Positions 26,442 to 36,037 of a stretch of 64,000 nt of DNA are shown here, piece by piece; the first letter of the stretch is position 1, and the number at the start of each line of letters is the position of its first letter. The stretch lies in NCBI RefSeq assembly GCF_016908355.1, contig NZ_JAFBDT010000002.1:170233-234232 (forward strand), written 5' to 3'. A program made the position numbers and the translations under genes. The notes beneath the pieces were generated by a model that was not told the origin of the DNA, searched no databases, and saw only the letters and a list, made by a program, of their open reading frames with translations. The stretch comes from Fusibacter tunisiensis. GTDB taxonomy: Bacteria; Bacillota; Clostridia; Peptostreptococcales; Acidaminobacteraceae.

Positions 26442-27579
26442 CTACATTAACTCCTTTCTGGTAGAGTATTCTATGATTAGATGCATCAAATATTTCGTTA
26501 ACTTGAAAGTTTTTCATATAAATAACAACATTCATACTGCCCAAAACCATTTCTCTTATAGTTTTCTCATCCATACGTGTTTCATTTTCAACAAGCATAA
26601 GCAACCTGTTTAAAGCATCTTGACATGATTTTGAATGAATGGTGCCCATAATTCGGTGGTCTGTATAACCAGCCTTTACAAATGACCACGCCTCTGCACC
26701 TGTTATTTCTCCAATGCAATACGTATCCAGTGACATGGTTAACCCTTCTTTTAGTAATGTTTCAAGTGCTTGATCTGTAATGCTATTTTTGTTTTTTTGA
26801 ACCCGTTGAACAATTACATTTTTCTTCTGTGGATAAATTTCTGTATCTGATTCACAAATCAACAAACGCTCCATTTTATCCCCAAAATCTATAAGCGTTC
26901 TTAACAAAGTCGTTTTGCCTGAAGCCCCTTTTCCACAAATTAATATATTTTTTTTCTGAATATCAACTGTTTCAAGAACTGTTTTGCTCTGATTGTCAAG
27001 CATACCAAGCTGAATCAACTCTTGATAGGTGTAGGCATCTGCTTTGTGCTTTCGAATGGTCAATGAAGCACCCGTCGTATTTCTCGGCGGCATACTTACA
27101 TTAATTCGAAGCTTGTTAACCCGATCACTCACCCGGCAATGTGCTTCCATTAAGTTAATCACCCCACCATGCCGAATAACAAGTACTCTACAAAAACGTT
27201 CAAAAACAACTTCACTTTCAAATGATAAGTTTAATTCTTGAAGCACGCCTTTTTTTCGAATCAAAATATAATCATACCTGGGGACATCAATATCGCTAAT
27301 TTCCGGATCTTCAATATAGGGCTGTAATAAGCCATATCCATAAATTGTGTCAAAAATCTCTTTCTTTAAGGTTTCTGCATTGAATACCCCTTTACAGGCA
27401 TCTACTTTTTTCTCAATTTCCCTGTGCAGTATGCCGGCATTCACTTTACCTTCTTCAACATCTGCAATCAAATCTTCATACGCCATTACAATTTCATCCA
27501 GTAATTGAGACATCAATGAACCTGTAGATTCGATCTTGTAATCGATGAGTGGTTCGTGGATTGATTGAATCATTCCCAT
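26389..27579 (-). CDS. TadA/CpaF-type secretion ATPase
   Basis: A 396-aa hexameric ATPase of the type II/IV secretion family that powers assembly of Flp-like pili. The N-terminal region includes DTIYGYGLLQPYIEDPEISDIDV, characteristic of CpaF. Walker A is ICGKGASGKTTLLRTL (about 214-229) and the Walker B region TYCIGEITGAEAWSFVKAGYTDHRIMGTIHSKS contains the conserved His-box. All nucleotide-binding residues look intact, so this is the energised component of the cluster. Confidence 0.9.
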   Translation of the reverse strand: MGMIQSIHEPLIDYKIESTGSLMSQLLDEIVMAYEDLIADVEEGKVNAGILHREIEKKVDACKGVFNAETLKKEIFDTIYGYGLLQPYIEDPEISDIDVPRYDYILIRKKGVLQELNLSFESEVVFERFCRVLVIRHGGVINLMEAHCRVSDRVNKLRINVSMPPRNTTGASLTIRKHKADAYTYQELIQLGMLDNQSKTVLETVDIQKKNILICGKGASGKTTLLRTLIDFGDKMERLLICESDTEIYPQKKNVIVQRVQKNKNSITDQALETLLKEGLTMSLDTYCIGEITGAEAWSFVKAGYTDHRIMGTIHSKSCQDALNRLLMLVENETRMDEKTIREMVLGSMNVVIYMKNFQVNEIFDASNHRILYQKGVNVGDWDYSGIEPFGGIIAL

Positions 27580-28742
27580 TGCAATCCCCTTTCAACTAAC
27601 ACGCTTCCAAGGCGTTTCAATTTACGTTTTCTTGACCATTTGTGGCCACCTATATTGCCCAAATATTGATTTTTAAAAATACGATTCATGAGATCAGGAC
27701 CAATTAAAGGATTTCTTTTCTGATCTTGGCATAAAACCATCTTAAATTTATCAGAAGGAATTTGTTGTTTGTTTTTAAGAACTTCCATAACGCTATGCGC
27801 ATACCTTAAGTCTTCTTGCTCGTCTTTGCAGATCCACAAATTTACATGGCTTAAGTGTAAACTGGCCAGAGCCAATTCATCATAAGGTGTGGCGGCCACA
27901 TAAATTAATATTATGGTATACCTTGTTTTCAAAACTTCCATTAAGTCTTTAAAACGGTCTATTTGGTAATGTTCATAATTGTAAAAATTGTAATTGCCCA
28001 GCAATAACTCTAAATGAGGTGTCACTTTTTTTGTAATCAAAGGCAACATTTCAACAAAGGAAATTCCTTTCCCAATAGCGTCTAAAGCTATATTTAAGCC
28101 TGAGTTATCAATTCCTACTAAGTGGCTCTTAATTGGCGTCTGAATATTTTTGATGTTAAAATGGACATCCATGCTTGGCTTTAATAAATTTCCATCAATG
28201 AGCAAAATCCTTCCATTTTTATCGCGGGCAAGTGATTTGGCCAATTCTGAACACACTTTTGACTCACCAATCACTGTAATGACACCATGTGGAAATTGAT
28301 AGTTTTTTCTTTGCCTCATTTTGACTCTGGTCTTTGACCCTTTTTTATGAACCTGGCCACCTAGGACCTTCAGAAATGTTTTATCTGTATCAGTTAAATG
28401 AAGGGTTTGTTCTAAATTTTGGGCATATTGCCTTTTTTCTCGCGCCTCTTTAATAAGGTCTAATTCTTCAAGACTCTTGCAAATATGTATCATGCTGTCA
28501 CATACTTGCACATTTTTACCCACTATGCCTACCCCTTTTAATGTAAGGATGCGGCTAAATCCAATCTCTTGTACACGCTGAATAAAAAGTTCTGAAGGCT
28601 GTGATAAGACTACTAAAACTTGGTCACTTTTAAGGTCTGGATGCTTCAAATTATGTTCAATCCGTTTCAAATTTGGTTTCTTTGATATGAGTTCTTTTGC
28701 TGCTTCATTTTGAGGATCTTTAAAATATAAAAAAGTTGACAC
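27570..28742 (-). CDS. TadZ/CpaE-like protein without a P-loop
   Basis: A 390-aa protein. The first 95 residues resemble the atypical receiver of CpaE/TadZ; the rest (about 150-350) follows the MinD/ParA fold (VITVIGESKVCSELAKSLARDKNGRILLIDGNLLKPSMDVHF). The place of the deviant Walker A (KGGxGKT) is occupied by GESKVCSE, without the GKT residues, so ATP binding is doubtful. TadZ proteins localise Tad machinery to a pole. The GTG at 28742 follows AGGAGG. First gene of the operon; overlaps the ATPase gene by 10 bases. Confidence 0.72.
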   Translation of the reverse strand: MSTFLYFKDPQNEAAKELISKKPNLKRIEHNLKHPDLKSDQVLVVLSQPSELFIQRVQEIGFSRILTLKGVGIVGKNVQVCDSMIHICKSLEELDLIKEAREKRQYAQNLEQTLHLTDTDKTFLKVLGGQVHKKGSKTRVKMRQRKNYQFPHGVITVIGESKVCSELAKSLARDKNGRILLIDGNLLKPSMDVHFNIKNIQTPIKSHLVGIDNSGLNIALDAIGKGISFVEMLPLITKKVTPHLELLLGNYNFYNYEHYQIDRFKDLMEVLKTRYTIILIYVAATPYDELALASLHLSHVNLWICKDEQEDLRYAHSVMEVLKNKQQIPSDKFKMVLCQDQKRNPLIGPDLMNRIFKNQYLGNIGGHKWSRKRKLKRLGSVLVERGLQWE

Positions 28743-28756
28743 ACAAACCTCCTGAA

Positions 28757-28771
28757 TTCCATAATATGGAA
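28757..28771. promoter_or_regulatory. 15-bp palindrome, candidate operator of the Tad-like operon
   Basis: TTCCATAATATGGAA is a perfect inverted repeat at the predicted transcription start of the TadZ-like gene. A related half site (TTCCATATATG on the minus strand) lies within the spacer of the predicted promoter. Confidence 0.5.
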
Positions 28772-28773
28772 AT

Positions 28774-28802
28774 ACTATATCATATATGGAAAAATTTGTA
28801 AA
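28774..28802 (-). promoter_or_regulatory. candidate promoter of the Tad-like operon
   Basis: Minus strand TTTACA (28797-28802), 17-base spacer, TATAGT (28774-28779). Start would fall near 28767, inside the palindrome at 28757-28771. Confidence 0.6.
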
Positions 28803-28810
28803 CAGTTGGT

Positions 28811-28844
28811 GTAAAAAAAAGAACCTACCTCTTGGTAAGTTCTA
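28811..28844 (-). terminator. terminator after recR
   Basis: Minus-strand stem GAACTTACC-AAGA-GGTAGGTTC (one mismatch) followed by TTTTTTTT, 14 bases after the recR stop. Confidence 0.9.
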
Positions 28845-28855
28845 TTGTAAACAGT

Positions 28856-29452
28856 TTACAAAATACGTCTTCCTTCTAATGCTCTTGCTAAAGTAACCTC
28901 GTCCGCATATTCTAAATCACCACCGACAGGGATACCATGTGCAAGTCTTGATACTTTTATGTCAGTTCCCTTCAACAGTTTTGAAATATACATTGCAGTT
29001 GCTTCACCTTCAATTGAAGGATTGGTTGCAATAATTAATTCACTGGTTTGATCATTTTGAAGTCTGAGAATCAGTTCTCTAATTTTAATTTCATTCGGAC
29101 CTATGCCTTCCATGGGTGAAATAGCCCCATGCAATACGTGATAAGTGCCATTAAATTCTTTGGTGTTTTCAATGGCCAACAAATCCCTTGGAGATTCCAC
29201 AACACACATGACACGCGGGTCACGTTTGACATCATTGCAGATGTCACACAAGGTTTCTTCAGTTAAATTAAAACACCGTTCACAGTAATGGACTTTCCTT
29301 TTTGCATCCAGTATGGCCTCTGCAAACCCGACAGCATCGTCTGGAGAAGCATCCACCACGTAAAATGCCAATCTTTGAGCTGTTTTGCGTCCAATACCTG
29401 GTAATTTGGAAAATTCATCTATCAACCTGCTAATTGCCGGTATATATCGCAT
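28856..29452 (-). CDS. recR: recombination mediator RecR
   Basis: A 198-aa DNA-clamp protein that loads RecA with RecF/RecO in gap repair. HhH region [17 protein letters not shown], a four-Cys zinc finger ([13 protein letters not shown]), then the Toprim domain ([29 protein letters not shown]) and the C-terminal [16 protein letters not shown] and [19 protein letters not shown]. Either of two adjacent ATG codons may serve; I prefer the second (29452) for its 6-base spacing from AGGAG. Confidence 0.97.
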   Translation of the reverse strand: MRYIPAISRLIDEFSKLPGIGRKTAQRLAFYVVDASPDDAVGFAEAILDAKRKVHYCERCFNLTEETLCDICNDVKRDPRVMCVVESPRDLLAIENTKEFNGTYHVLHGAISPMEGIGPNEIKIRELILRLQNDQTSELIIATNPSIEGEATAMYISKLLKGTDIKVSRLAHGIPVGGDLEYADEVTLARALEGRRIL

Positions 29453-29461
29453 CATCAGCTC

Positions 29462-29800
29462 CTAAAATAAGCCAGGAACGTTCATACCGGCTGTAAATTT
29501 ACCCATGCTTTTTGACATGGTTTCATCTGCATTCTTTAATGCCTCATTCACTGCAGCTATGATTAAATCTTCCAACATTTCAATGTCATCAGGGTCTACA
29601 ATTTCAGGCTTAAGATCAATAGCAACAAGTTCTTTTCTGCCATTCACCACAGCACGAATCGCGCCCCCACCTGCTGACGCTTCAAACTCCTGCTCTTCAA
29701 TTTCACTTTGTGTTTCCTGCATTTCCTTTTGCATTTTTTGAATCTGTTTCATCATATTATTCATGTTTCCAGGTATCATTGGTCCTTTTCCCTTAGCCAT
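29462..29800 (-). CDS. ebfC: YbaB/EbfC nucleoid-associated protein
   Basis: A 112-aa dimeric DNA-binding protein with the N-terminal Met/Gln-rich helix ([52 protein letters not shown]), a textbook YbaB pattern. Standard dnaX-ebfC-recR order, spacing 13 bases after dnaX and about 9 before recR. Confidence 0.96.
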   Translation of the reverse strand: MAKGKGPMIPGNMNNMMKQIQKMQKEMQETQSEIEEQEFEASAGGGAIRAVVNGRKELVAIDLKPEIVDPDDIEMLEDLIIAAVNEALKNADETMSKSMGKFTAGMNVPGLF

Positions 29801-29813
29801 AATACGCCTCCTA

Positions 29814-31415
29814 TTATTTTATTTCGAGCACATCTTTATAATCTTTAAAAAAATCCATAATCTGTGCTTCTTCACTTTCCTGTTTTCTTTCAGTTCCTGT
29901 TTCAGCCAAAAATTCTAAAATCAATTTCTTCTTAAGCGTCGAACTCAACTTTTCATTCAAATAAGGTAAATTTTGAGCATTCATCAATAAAGATACAAAC
30001 ATTTTATTTTCAGATTTTACTTGAATGATACATTTATTTCCTTTTAAGCCAATTGGTAAAGCGTCCATTAAAAACGGATAAATAGCTTTTCTCTCTTTGG
30101 ACACCTCTTTTAGAACATCAGGCCACTTTGATACAATATCCTCTAGTGTTATCTCTTGATCTGTAAATTCTATAAAAGCTTCAACTTCATCGACTTTTTG
30201 TGGATGCACCTGACTTGCGTCTGCACTTTTTACGGGTTCTTCCGATTTAATGGCAACCACACCACTTGAAATCATTTTTTCCAAGCTTTCAACACGCTCC
30301 AAAAGAGCCTCAATAGAATGCTCCACTTCTGGATGCATGAGTTTCATTAACGTCGCTTCAAAAACAATCCTTTTGTTTTGGGAGTACTTCAAATACTTTG
30401 ATAAATCTATTAGCAAATCCAATGCCCTAGAGATTTGTCCAGAAGTTACTTGATTCGACACATCAGAAAGTGACTCAATGTATTCATCAGAGGCATTAAT
30501 CAAGGCTTTCCGATTTTCATCCACCATTTTCACAATTAGCAAATCTCTATAGACTTCAATTAAACTGTTTAGAAATTGATTTAAGTCTTTCCCATGACGC
30601 ATAATATGATCCACAGTTAGCAAGACTTCTCCACCTTGTTTAGTCGCTAAAAATTGTATCAATAAAACCACTTGTGTTTTTTCAACAACCCCAAGAACAT
30701 CAACGACATTTTCTATTGTAAGCCCACCGCTTTTAATGCTCAAACATTGATCTAAAGCACTCAGTGAATCCCTTACTGCGCCATCACTTTTCTGAATGAT
30801 TAATTTTAAAGCCTCGACTTCATACGTCACGCCTATTTTATTGCAAATATATTCCAGTCTTTTAAGGATATGTTCATAAGAAATGCGCTTAAAATCATAT
30901 CTCTGACATCTTGATAGTATTGTTGCAGGTATCTTTTGAGGTTCAGTTGTGGCCAAAATGAAAACAACATACTCAGGTGGTTCTTCTAATGTTTTAAGAA
31001 GTGCATTAAAAGCCCCTTGTGAAAGCATATGGACCTCGTCTATAATGTAAACTTTATGTTTTCCCCTTGAGGGTGCGAACTTAATATGCTCGCGTAACTC
31101 TCTCACATCATCGACACTGTTGTTGCTTGCTGCATCCATTTCTACAACATCTATAAATTGTTCATCTAGAATACTTTTGCAATTCTCACATGTATTACAA
31201 GGGTTTCCATCTTGATTGTTTAAACAGTTAACAGCTCTTGAAAATATCTTTGCTGTTGATGTTTTTCCAGTTCCGCGTGTTCCAGAAAACAAATATGCAT
31301 GTCCATATGTTCCAGAAATAATCTGATTTTTTAATGGTGTTGTTATATGATCTTGTCCAATTACTTCATCAAAGTCCAGTGGTCGCCACTGTCTGTAAAG
31401 TGCTTGATATGACAT
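29814..31415 (-). CDS. dnaX: DNA polymerase III subunits gamma/tau
   Basis: A 533-aa clamp-loader ATPase. [23 protein letters not shown] start, Walker [17 protein letters not shown] (about 40-55), zinc module [23 protein letters not shown] Walker B and [20 protein letters not shown] sensor 1/arginine-finger region. The C-terminal third is variable. I choose the ATG at 31415 because AAGGAG stands 8 bases upstream; an upstream in-frame ATG at 31433 has no comparable site. The first 47 bases overlap the end of the HD-GYP gene in another frame. No obvious slippery frameshift site was noticed, so a short gamma form is not predicted. Confidence 0.96.
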   Translation of the reverse strand: MSYQALYRQWRPLDFDEVIGQDHITTPLKNQIISGTYGHAYLFSGTRGTGKTSTAKIFSRAVNCLNNQDGNPCNTCENCKSILDEQFIDVVEMDAASNNSVDDVRELREHIKFAPSRGKHKVYIIDEVHMLSQGAFNALLKTLEEPPEYVVFILATTEPQKIPATILSRCQRYDFKRISYEHILKRLEYICNKIGVTYEVEALKLIIQKSDGAVRDSLSALDQCLSIKSGGLTIENVVDVLGVVEKTQVVLLIQFLATKQGGEVLLTVDHIMRHGKDLNQFLNSLIEVYRDLLIVKMVDENRKALINASDEYIESLSDVSNQVTSGQISRALDLLIDLSKYLKYSQNKRIVFEATLMKLMHPEVEHSIEALLERVESLEKMISSGVVAIKSEEPVKSADASQVHPQKVDEVEAFIEFTDQEITLEDIVSKWPDVLKEVSKERKAIYPFLMDALPIGLKGNKCIIQVKSENKMFVSLLMNAQNLPYLNEKLSSTLKKKLILEFLAETGTERKQESEEAQIMDFFKDYKDVLEIK

Positions 31416-33261
31416 AGCTTTCTCCTTGTTCATCGTCTATGATTTTCTGTATGATATGGCGTTTTTCACGAATCAACTGTTCTAAAACAGACACCACTTC
31501 TGGATCAAATTGTCGTCCTTTGTAGCGGATGATTTCAGTCATAGAATCTTCCATCGTTCGTGCCTGTGAATAAGATCTGGCTGAAGTCATTGCATCAAAC
31601 GCATCAGCTGCACCAATAATAGCTGCAAATGGTGGCAGGTGGTTTAAATTTGATTTAGGATAACCAGAAAGATCATACCGCAAGTGATGGTACAAAATAC
31701 CCTCTTTAATCTCTTTTCTTAAGTTGATTGAGTCCAATATCTGTATACCTTTTTCAGGGTGTTGCTTCATTTCTTCATACTCTTCCACGGTTAATTTTCC
31801 GCGTTTAACTAAAATTTCCTGATTAATACCAATCTTTCCGACATCATGCAACAACCCTGATATTTCAACGTTTTCAATTTCTTCACTACTATAGCCCATT
31901 TCTTTTGCAATTTCAACTGCAAACCTAGAAACGCGTCTAGAATGTCCTTCAGTGTACTTGTCTTTAGCTTCTATTACACTTACCAAAGCTTCAATTGTAT
32001 TAAAGTATTGCACTCTCAACTTTTCATATATAATTGCCCTTTGAACCACGATGGATGCTTGATTATTAAACATTTTCAAAATGTTATAATCGTTCAAGTT
32101 CATTTTTGAACCCAAACCTGAACATAAAATCGCAATAACACGTCCATCGACTTGTAAAGGTGCCATGGCAATGTACTGTGCATAGTCTGAAATCATTGGA
32201 AAAGAGTCGCCAATAGCCACAACACGTACATCGGGGTTAGAAAGCCAGTCTGCGTCAAAAAGGATTTCCAACTCAGTTTGGTTAAAGGTACTCTGATCAA
32301 TTTTTTTGGAAAGAAAACTTTTTAAATCCCATTCATTCTCTGTATTTCGCATATAAACACATCCAAAAGACATGTTGAACAAACCCTCTAACTTTTTCAG
32401 TATATTTTCCAATAATTCTTCAACACTACGGTTGCTAATTAGGGCTGAGTTTATCTGATTAATATAATCCAGTTCTTTTTTCTTACGTATAATTCGACTT
32501 TGAATAGCGATTTCATCACTTATTGACTTGCCAAGACAAAGGAATGTGTTTGAATCCATTTTAATGGTTCTAAAACTTATATATTCTGAAGCGTTATTTT
32601 GGCGGTTGGCATAGAGCACATTTATAAAAATAGGCTCTTCTGTGGCATTTAATAATGCTTTTATTGAAAAACTTTGATCATACTCTGTCTGTTGGACAAA
32701 AGAATCAAAAAGTAACCCCTTAGAGTCTATACTTGAATACCCTAGTCTTGTCTCAAATAGGGTATTCATTTTTTGAATAATACCATTTCCATCAAGTTCA
32801 ATTATAAAATGATCCGTGTGCTCAGATAGGTATTGATTTGCTTTTTGATTCAACTCTAATTCATAATTGAGCCTTTGAATATTAACTTGAATTTGATCCA
32901 TTTCGTGGTCATAATTTTCTATTTGAGATTTAAGATAGTCCATATCCTTGACAATTTGTTGATTTGACTGATTTCTTGCCTTTAGATTTCGAATCAAATT
33001 TGCCAATCTTTTTTCACTATTGCTTACAAGTGAAATGTGTTCCAAATTTATATCAAGATTACCATTCCACCAAATTGAAAAATTAGATTTTTTGATTTTT
33101 ACTTGAATAAGCCGCAACCAAAAGATTGTAAATCCCCCTAGTAAAACAAGAGAAATTAAAACCGTCGCCATATTTTTAGTTTTTATCCAGATAACCGTTA
33201 ATAGAAGTAGATTCATCACAATACTGCTAACTATTAACTTGGTTCTGAGTCTAATCTTCAT
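31369..33261 (-). CDS. HD-GYP domain cyclic-di-GMP phosphodiesterase with PAS and GAF domains
   Basis: A 630-aa protein with two membrane helices (about 8-50), a coiled coil (about 75-130), a PAS-like domain (about 140-245), a GAF domain (about 270-405) and an HD-GYP domain (about 410-600). Catalytic motifs look complete: EGHSRRV, LLHDVGKIGI, HPEKG, YHHLRYDLSGYPK with the GYP element, and GAADAFDAMTSARSYS. The expected activity is hydrolysis of c-di-GMP. It starts with a 4-base ATGA overlap to the upstream HD-GYP-like gene and its end overlaps dnaX by 47 bases, an unusual coupling of signalling and replication genes. Confidence 0.9.
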   Translation of the reverse strand: MKIRLRTKLIVSSIVMNLLLLTVIWIKTKNMATVLISLVLLGGFTIFWLRLIQVKIKKSNFSIWWNGNLDINLEHISLVSNSEKRLANLIRNLKARNQSNQQIVKDMDYLKSQIENYDHEMDQIQVNIQRLNYELELNQKANQYLSEHTDHFIIELDGNGIIQKMNTLFETRLGYSSIDSKGLLFDSFVQQTEYDQSFSIKALLNATEEPIFINVLYANRQNNASEYISFRTIKMDSNTFLCLGKSISDEIAIQSRIIRKKKELDYINQINSALISNRSVEELLENILKKLEGLFNMSFGCVYMRNTENEWDLKSFLSKKIDQSTFNQTELEILFDADWLSNPDVRVVAIGDSFPMISDYAQYIAMAPLQVDGRVIAILCSGLGSKMNLNDYNILKMFNNQASIVVQRAIIYEKLRVQYFNTIEALVSVIEAKDKYTEGHSRRVSRFAVEIAKEMGYSSEEIENVEISGLLHDVGKIGINQEILVKRGKLTVEEYEEMKQHPEKGIQILDSINLRKEIKEGILYHHLRYDLSGYPKSNLNHLPPFAAIIGAADAFDAMTSARSYSQARTMEDSMTEIIRYKGRQFDPEVVSVLEQLIREKRHIIQKIIDDEQGESYVISSTLQTVATTGL

Positions 33262-35039
33262 TGGGTACCTCTTGTTTCATAGATTCTTGAAAGATCGGAA
33301 TCAGGTTGATTTGCCAAGGCTTCTAAAATTCGAATAAACTGTGGAGAATACCGCTTTCCAGCATGTTTTTTCAACTGGAGAATACACGCGGATATGGTAA
33401 ACTCTGGGTTGTCGCTTGCCATCCAATCCAAATCATTTGCAATTCGAATCATTTGAGCATAATAAGGCTGTTCAGTGAAACCGGTTTCTTTGCCATTAGA
33501 CATGTCAAAATCCATATGATGAAATTCAACACCTGCGAGTACGTTTTCACTTAAGCCAACTTTTTCTATCATCTTCCTTCCACGAATGCTATGATCTTCA
33601 TCATTTCTATACGCTTCCCCTGTGAATACTTCTGACATTTTTCCAACATCGTGCAACAATCCAGTCATGTAAATCTCATCCATTTCATTTGAACTTAAAT
33701 ATAACTCTTGCGCAATACGTTTTGAGATTTCCGCTACACGTCTAGAGTGACCACTGAACCAAGTCGAATTAATTTCTGTAGCAGTGACAAATGCTTCAAC
33801 CGTTTTAAAATAATTTGTTTTCAATTGGTCATAAAGCAGTATTTTTTCAAGTGCAATTGTAAGATTAATTGCTATAGATTCATACAATGTGAGATTTTCT
33901 GTGGTAAATTCATAGTCGCTTCCAATAGACAGTACGCCAAAAGTTGCATTATAGTTGGCCAATGGAATATAAGCAATTTTCCCACCTTCTGCAATAAATT
34001 TTTCTAAATCTGGCTCTGGAAACATCAAATCGTTTATCTTATTTAGAAATATCATTCTGTTTTCACTGATTGCATATCGCATATGCAATTTTTCATTACT
34101 GATTTCGTCAGAGAGCACATATTTTTTTCTGTAACCACTTAAAGCGACTTTTTCAAGTTTGTTATTTGCATTTATTAACCGTATTGAAATTGAATTTAAA
34201 TTATTAAAAAACGCAATTTTATCTAGCGCTTCTTGTAAAGTTCCCGAAACGGTATTGCGTTCAATAATTATTTTGCCTATCTCGTTTATGACATGGAGAT
34301 CTCTTGTCTTTTTTAAATAGTTCTCATTCATCCGTTTATCAAAATTATTAGACATGGATATGTGAAAAACCAGCCGAATAGAGTCATCGTGAAAAATTCT
34401 AACCGACTTTCCATTTAAATGCTCGCCACTTTTAAAAGGATACACTAGATTCCCAAAATCTCTGATTCTAAATAGCTTGGTGTCACAATAGGAATCATCT
34501 AGAACATCCTGTATTAAGTGTGCCTCTGGATAAAACGTTCTAAAGCGATCGTTTGCATAAACAATTTCGTCTTTCATATTGGTTACCCAGATTCTATGCG
34601 GTAGTAAATCTGAAATTTTAGTAAAGTAAGCCCGTGCTGCTGTATGTCTTAATTGGATTTCATTACCGGCAGCCTTCCAATATTTGTAATCTGCATGTTT
34701 TTGATTAAATTGCTGTTCTATTTCAAGTAAATTTTTCCGCAACTCATTAAATTCTAACTGCTTTTCCTGTTGAAGCGAAACAATTTCTTGATAGCGTTCT
34801 TGCGCCTTAATTGCATAGTCGTCTTTAAAAACACTTCCTGGTGCACCCATATATAAATCTGTATATTTTAGATGTTCTACCAATATAATTGATATCACTG
34901 TAATTCCAGTAAAGGCAATCGTAAATACAAGAAATACATCAATCCAGTCAAAAGATGTTCGAATCAATAACAAAGCGACAAGTGATATCGCTACTGCATA
35001 TATGCTGTTGTATCCCCAAAATTCGCTATATTTTCTCAA
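33258..35039 (-). CDS. GAF and degenerate HD-GYP membrane protein
   Basis: About 593 aa with two N-terminal membrane helices (about 10-55), a coiled coil (about 75-115), a PAS-like domain, a GAF domain (about 230-385) and an HD domain (about 390-580). LLHDVGK and HS..GRKM are kept, but the GYP motif is replaced (FHHMDFDMSNGKETGF) and the DAFDAMTSAR segment reads NDLDWMASDN. Activity is therefore uncertain; it may be a partner of the intact HD-GYP encoded next. The start is unclear: the TTG at 35039 has a GGGGGA site and fits the predicted promoter; the ATG at 35051 and one at 35123 are alternatives without good sites, and the latter would lie upstream of the promoter. Confidence 0.8.
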   Translation of the reverse strand: MRKYSEFWGYNSIYAVAISLVALLLIRTSFDWIDVFLVFTIAFTGITVISIILVEHLKYTDLYMGAPGSVFKDDYAIKAQERYQEIVSLQQEKQLEFNELRKNLLEIEQQFNQKHADYKYWKAAGNEIQLRHTAARAYFTKISDLLPHRIWVTNMKDEIVYANDRFRTFYPEAHLIQDVLDDSYCDTKLFRIRDFGNLVYPFKSGEHLNGKSVRIFHDDSIRLVFHISMSNNFDKRMNENYLKKTRDLHVINEIGKIIIERNTVSGTLQEALDKIAFFNNLNSISIRLINANNKLEKVALSGYRKKYVLSDEISNEKLHMRYAISENRMIFLNKINDLMFPEPDLEKFIAEGGKIAYIPLANYNATFGVLSIGSDYEFTTENLTLYESIAINLTIALEKILLYDQLKTNYFKTVEAFVTATEINSTWFSGHSRRVAEISKRIAQELYLSSNEMDEIYMTGLLHDVGKMSEVFTGEAYRNDEDHSIRGRKMIEKVGLSENVLAGVEFHHMDFDMSNGKETGFTEQPYYAQMIRIANDLDWMASDNPEFTISACILQLKKHAGKRYSPQFIRILEALANQPDSDLSRIYETRGTQ

Positions 35040-35067
35040 ACAATCCCCCATAGACCCATATACTAAA

Positions 35068-35096
35068 ATTATATGCGAAATAGACCAAAATTGAAA
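35068..35096 (-). promoter_or_regulatory. weak candidate promoter of the HD-GYP pair
   Basis: Minus strand TTTCAA (35091-35096), 17-base spacer, TATAAT (35068-35073), directly after the SRP RNA terminator. The -35 matches only three of six positions. Confidence 0.4.
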
Positions 35097-35103
35097 CCTT
35101 ATT

Positions 35104-35145
35104 CCAAAATAAAAAATCATCAATCCGTTTGTGGAAAGATGATTT
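35104..35145 (-). terminator. terminator of the SRP RNA
   Basis: Minus-strand stem AAATCATC / GATGATTT with a 16-base loop, followed by TTTATTTT, 10 bases after the inferred 3' end of the SRP RNA. Confidence 0.8.
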
Positions 35146-35154
35146 CTTATTTAA

Positions 35155-35420
35155 GCCGTGCACTTGGCTTTGAAAATGCACTATGAACGTAACCCAGAGA
35201 GTTAACTCAAACCAGGAACCCCTGCGGCACATAGATGGTCTTGCTTACCGCTGCTTCCTTCCGGATCTGACGGGGTTCACAAGTATCTATTGCGCAGGAC
35301 CCAATTCTCAACATCACTTTTCTGGAACCGACTTCACAATGTAGTCCCTCAACCAAGCATCAACCCTGCTATAGCGGATTGCAGGTTACAAGGCGCCGCT
35401 ACCTCCCCGTCTAGCACGGC
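35155..35420 (-). ncRNA. ffs: signal recognition particle RNA, large Bacillus type
   Basis: About 266 nt, close to the length of Bacillus scRNA. The 5' GCCGTGC (35420-35414) pairs with the 3' GCACGGC (35161-35155). The Alu-domain part contains CTAGACGGGGAGGTAGCGG and CCTGCAATCCGCTATAGCAGG, and the S-domain hairpin contains GATCCGGAAGGAAGCAGC with the GGAA tetraloop that binds Ffh. It is transcribed in the same direction as, and 11 bases downstream of, tRNA-Ser. Ends are inferred from the terminal pairing. Confidence 0.95.
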
Positions 35421-35431
35421 ATAGATAATCA

Positions 35432-35520
35432 TGGCGGAGAGAGCGGGACTCGAACCCGCGGGGCCTAACGGCCTTACACGCTTTCCAGGCGTGCCCCTTA
35501 GCCAACTCGGACATCTCTCC
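35432..35520 (-). tRNA. tRNA-Ser (GGA)
   Basis: An 89-nt class II tRNA with encoded CCA. Acceptor GGAGAGA pairs with TCTCTCC, the anticodon loop is CTGGAAA (anticodon GGA), the long variable arm AAGGCCGTTAGGCCCC is typical of Ser, and the T-arm is GCGGGTTCGAGTCCCGC. Confidence 0.97.
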
Positions 35521-35523
35521 ATA

Positions 35524-35973
35524 CTATGAACGTCTTTCTTTGAAAAAATTTTGCATCAGTGCTTTGCATTCTTCTTCCAAAACACCTGCTTGAATTGTCG
35601 CATAATGATTTAATCCATTCAATTCAAACAAATTAAAAATCGACCCACAAGCACCCGCTTTTGGGTCTGGTGCACCATAGGTAATCGACCTAATTCTTGA
35701 CTGAAAAATAGCCCCACAGCACATAGGACAGGGCTCTATTGTAACATAGATATCGCAGTCTGTCAATCGCCATCCCCCCATAACTTTGGAAGCTTCTCGT
35801 ATCGCATTTATCTCTGCATGTGAAAGGGCATATTCATCACTTTCTCTCGTATTGTAGCCCCGCCCTATAATTAAATCTTTATACACAACAACAGCACCAA
35901 TTGGAACTTCGTTAAATTTTAGGGCCTTCTGAGCTTCAACTAAAGCTTCTCTCATAAAATCATTTGGACTCAT
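35524..35973 (-). CDS. tadA: tRNA-specific adenosine deaminase
   Basis: A 149-aa zinc deaminase that converts A34 to inosine in tRNA-Arg(ACG). Zinc and catalytic motifs are HAEINAI (His and catalytic Glu) and PCPMCCGAI (two Cys). The ATG at 35973 follows AAGGAG. It lies between two tRNA genes: 3 bases upstream of tRNA-Ser and after tRNA-Arg(CCU), which is not its substrate. This deaminase is unrelated to the Tad secretion ATPase of the same gene name. Confidence 0.96.
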   Translation of the reverse strand: MSPNDFMREALVEAQKALKFNEVPIGAVVVYKDLIIGRGYNTRESDEYALSHAEINAIREASKVMGGWRLTDCDIYVTIEPCPMCCGAIFQSRIRSITYGAPDPKAGACGSIFNLFELNGLNHYATIQAGVLEEECKALMQNFFKERRS

Positions 35974-35996
35974 GACAACTCCTTCTATTAAGAAAA

Positions 35997-36026
35997 CTCC
36001 AGCTTTATGTGATCATAAAACTGGAG
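35997..36026. terminator. hairpin after tRNA-Arg
   Basis: CTCCAGCTTTATG-TGAT-CATAAAACTGGAG, a 13-bp stem with one mismatch. On the minus strand it is followed by TTTTCTT. Probably a terminator or processing site between tRNA-Arg and the deaminase gene. Confidence 0.7.
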
Positions 36027-36037
36027 CAAGTATGCTT

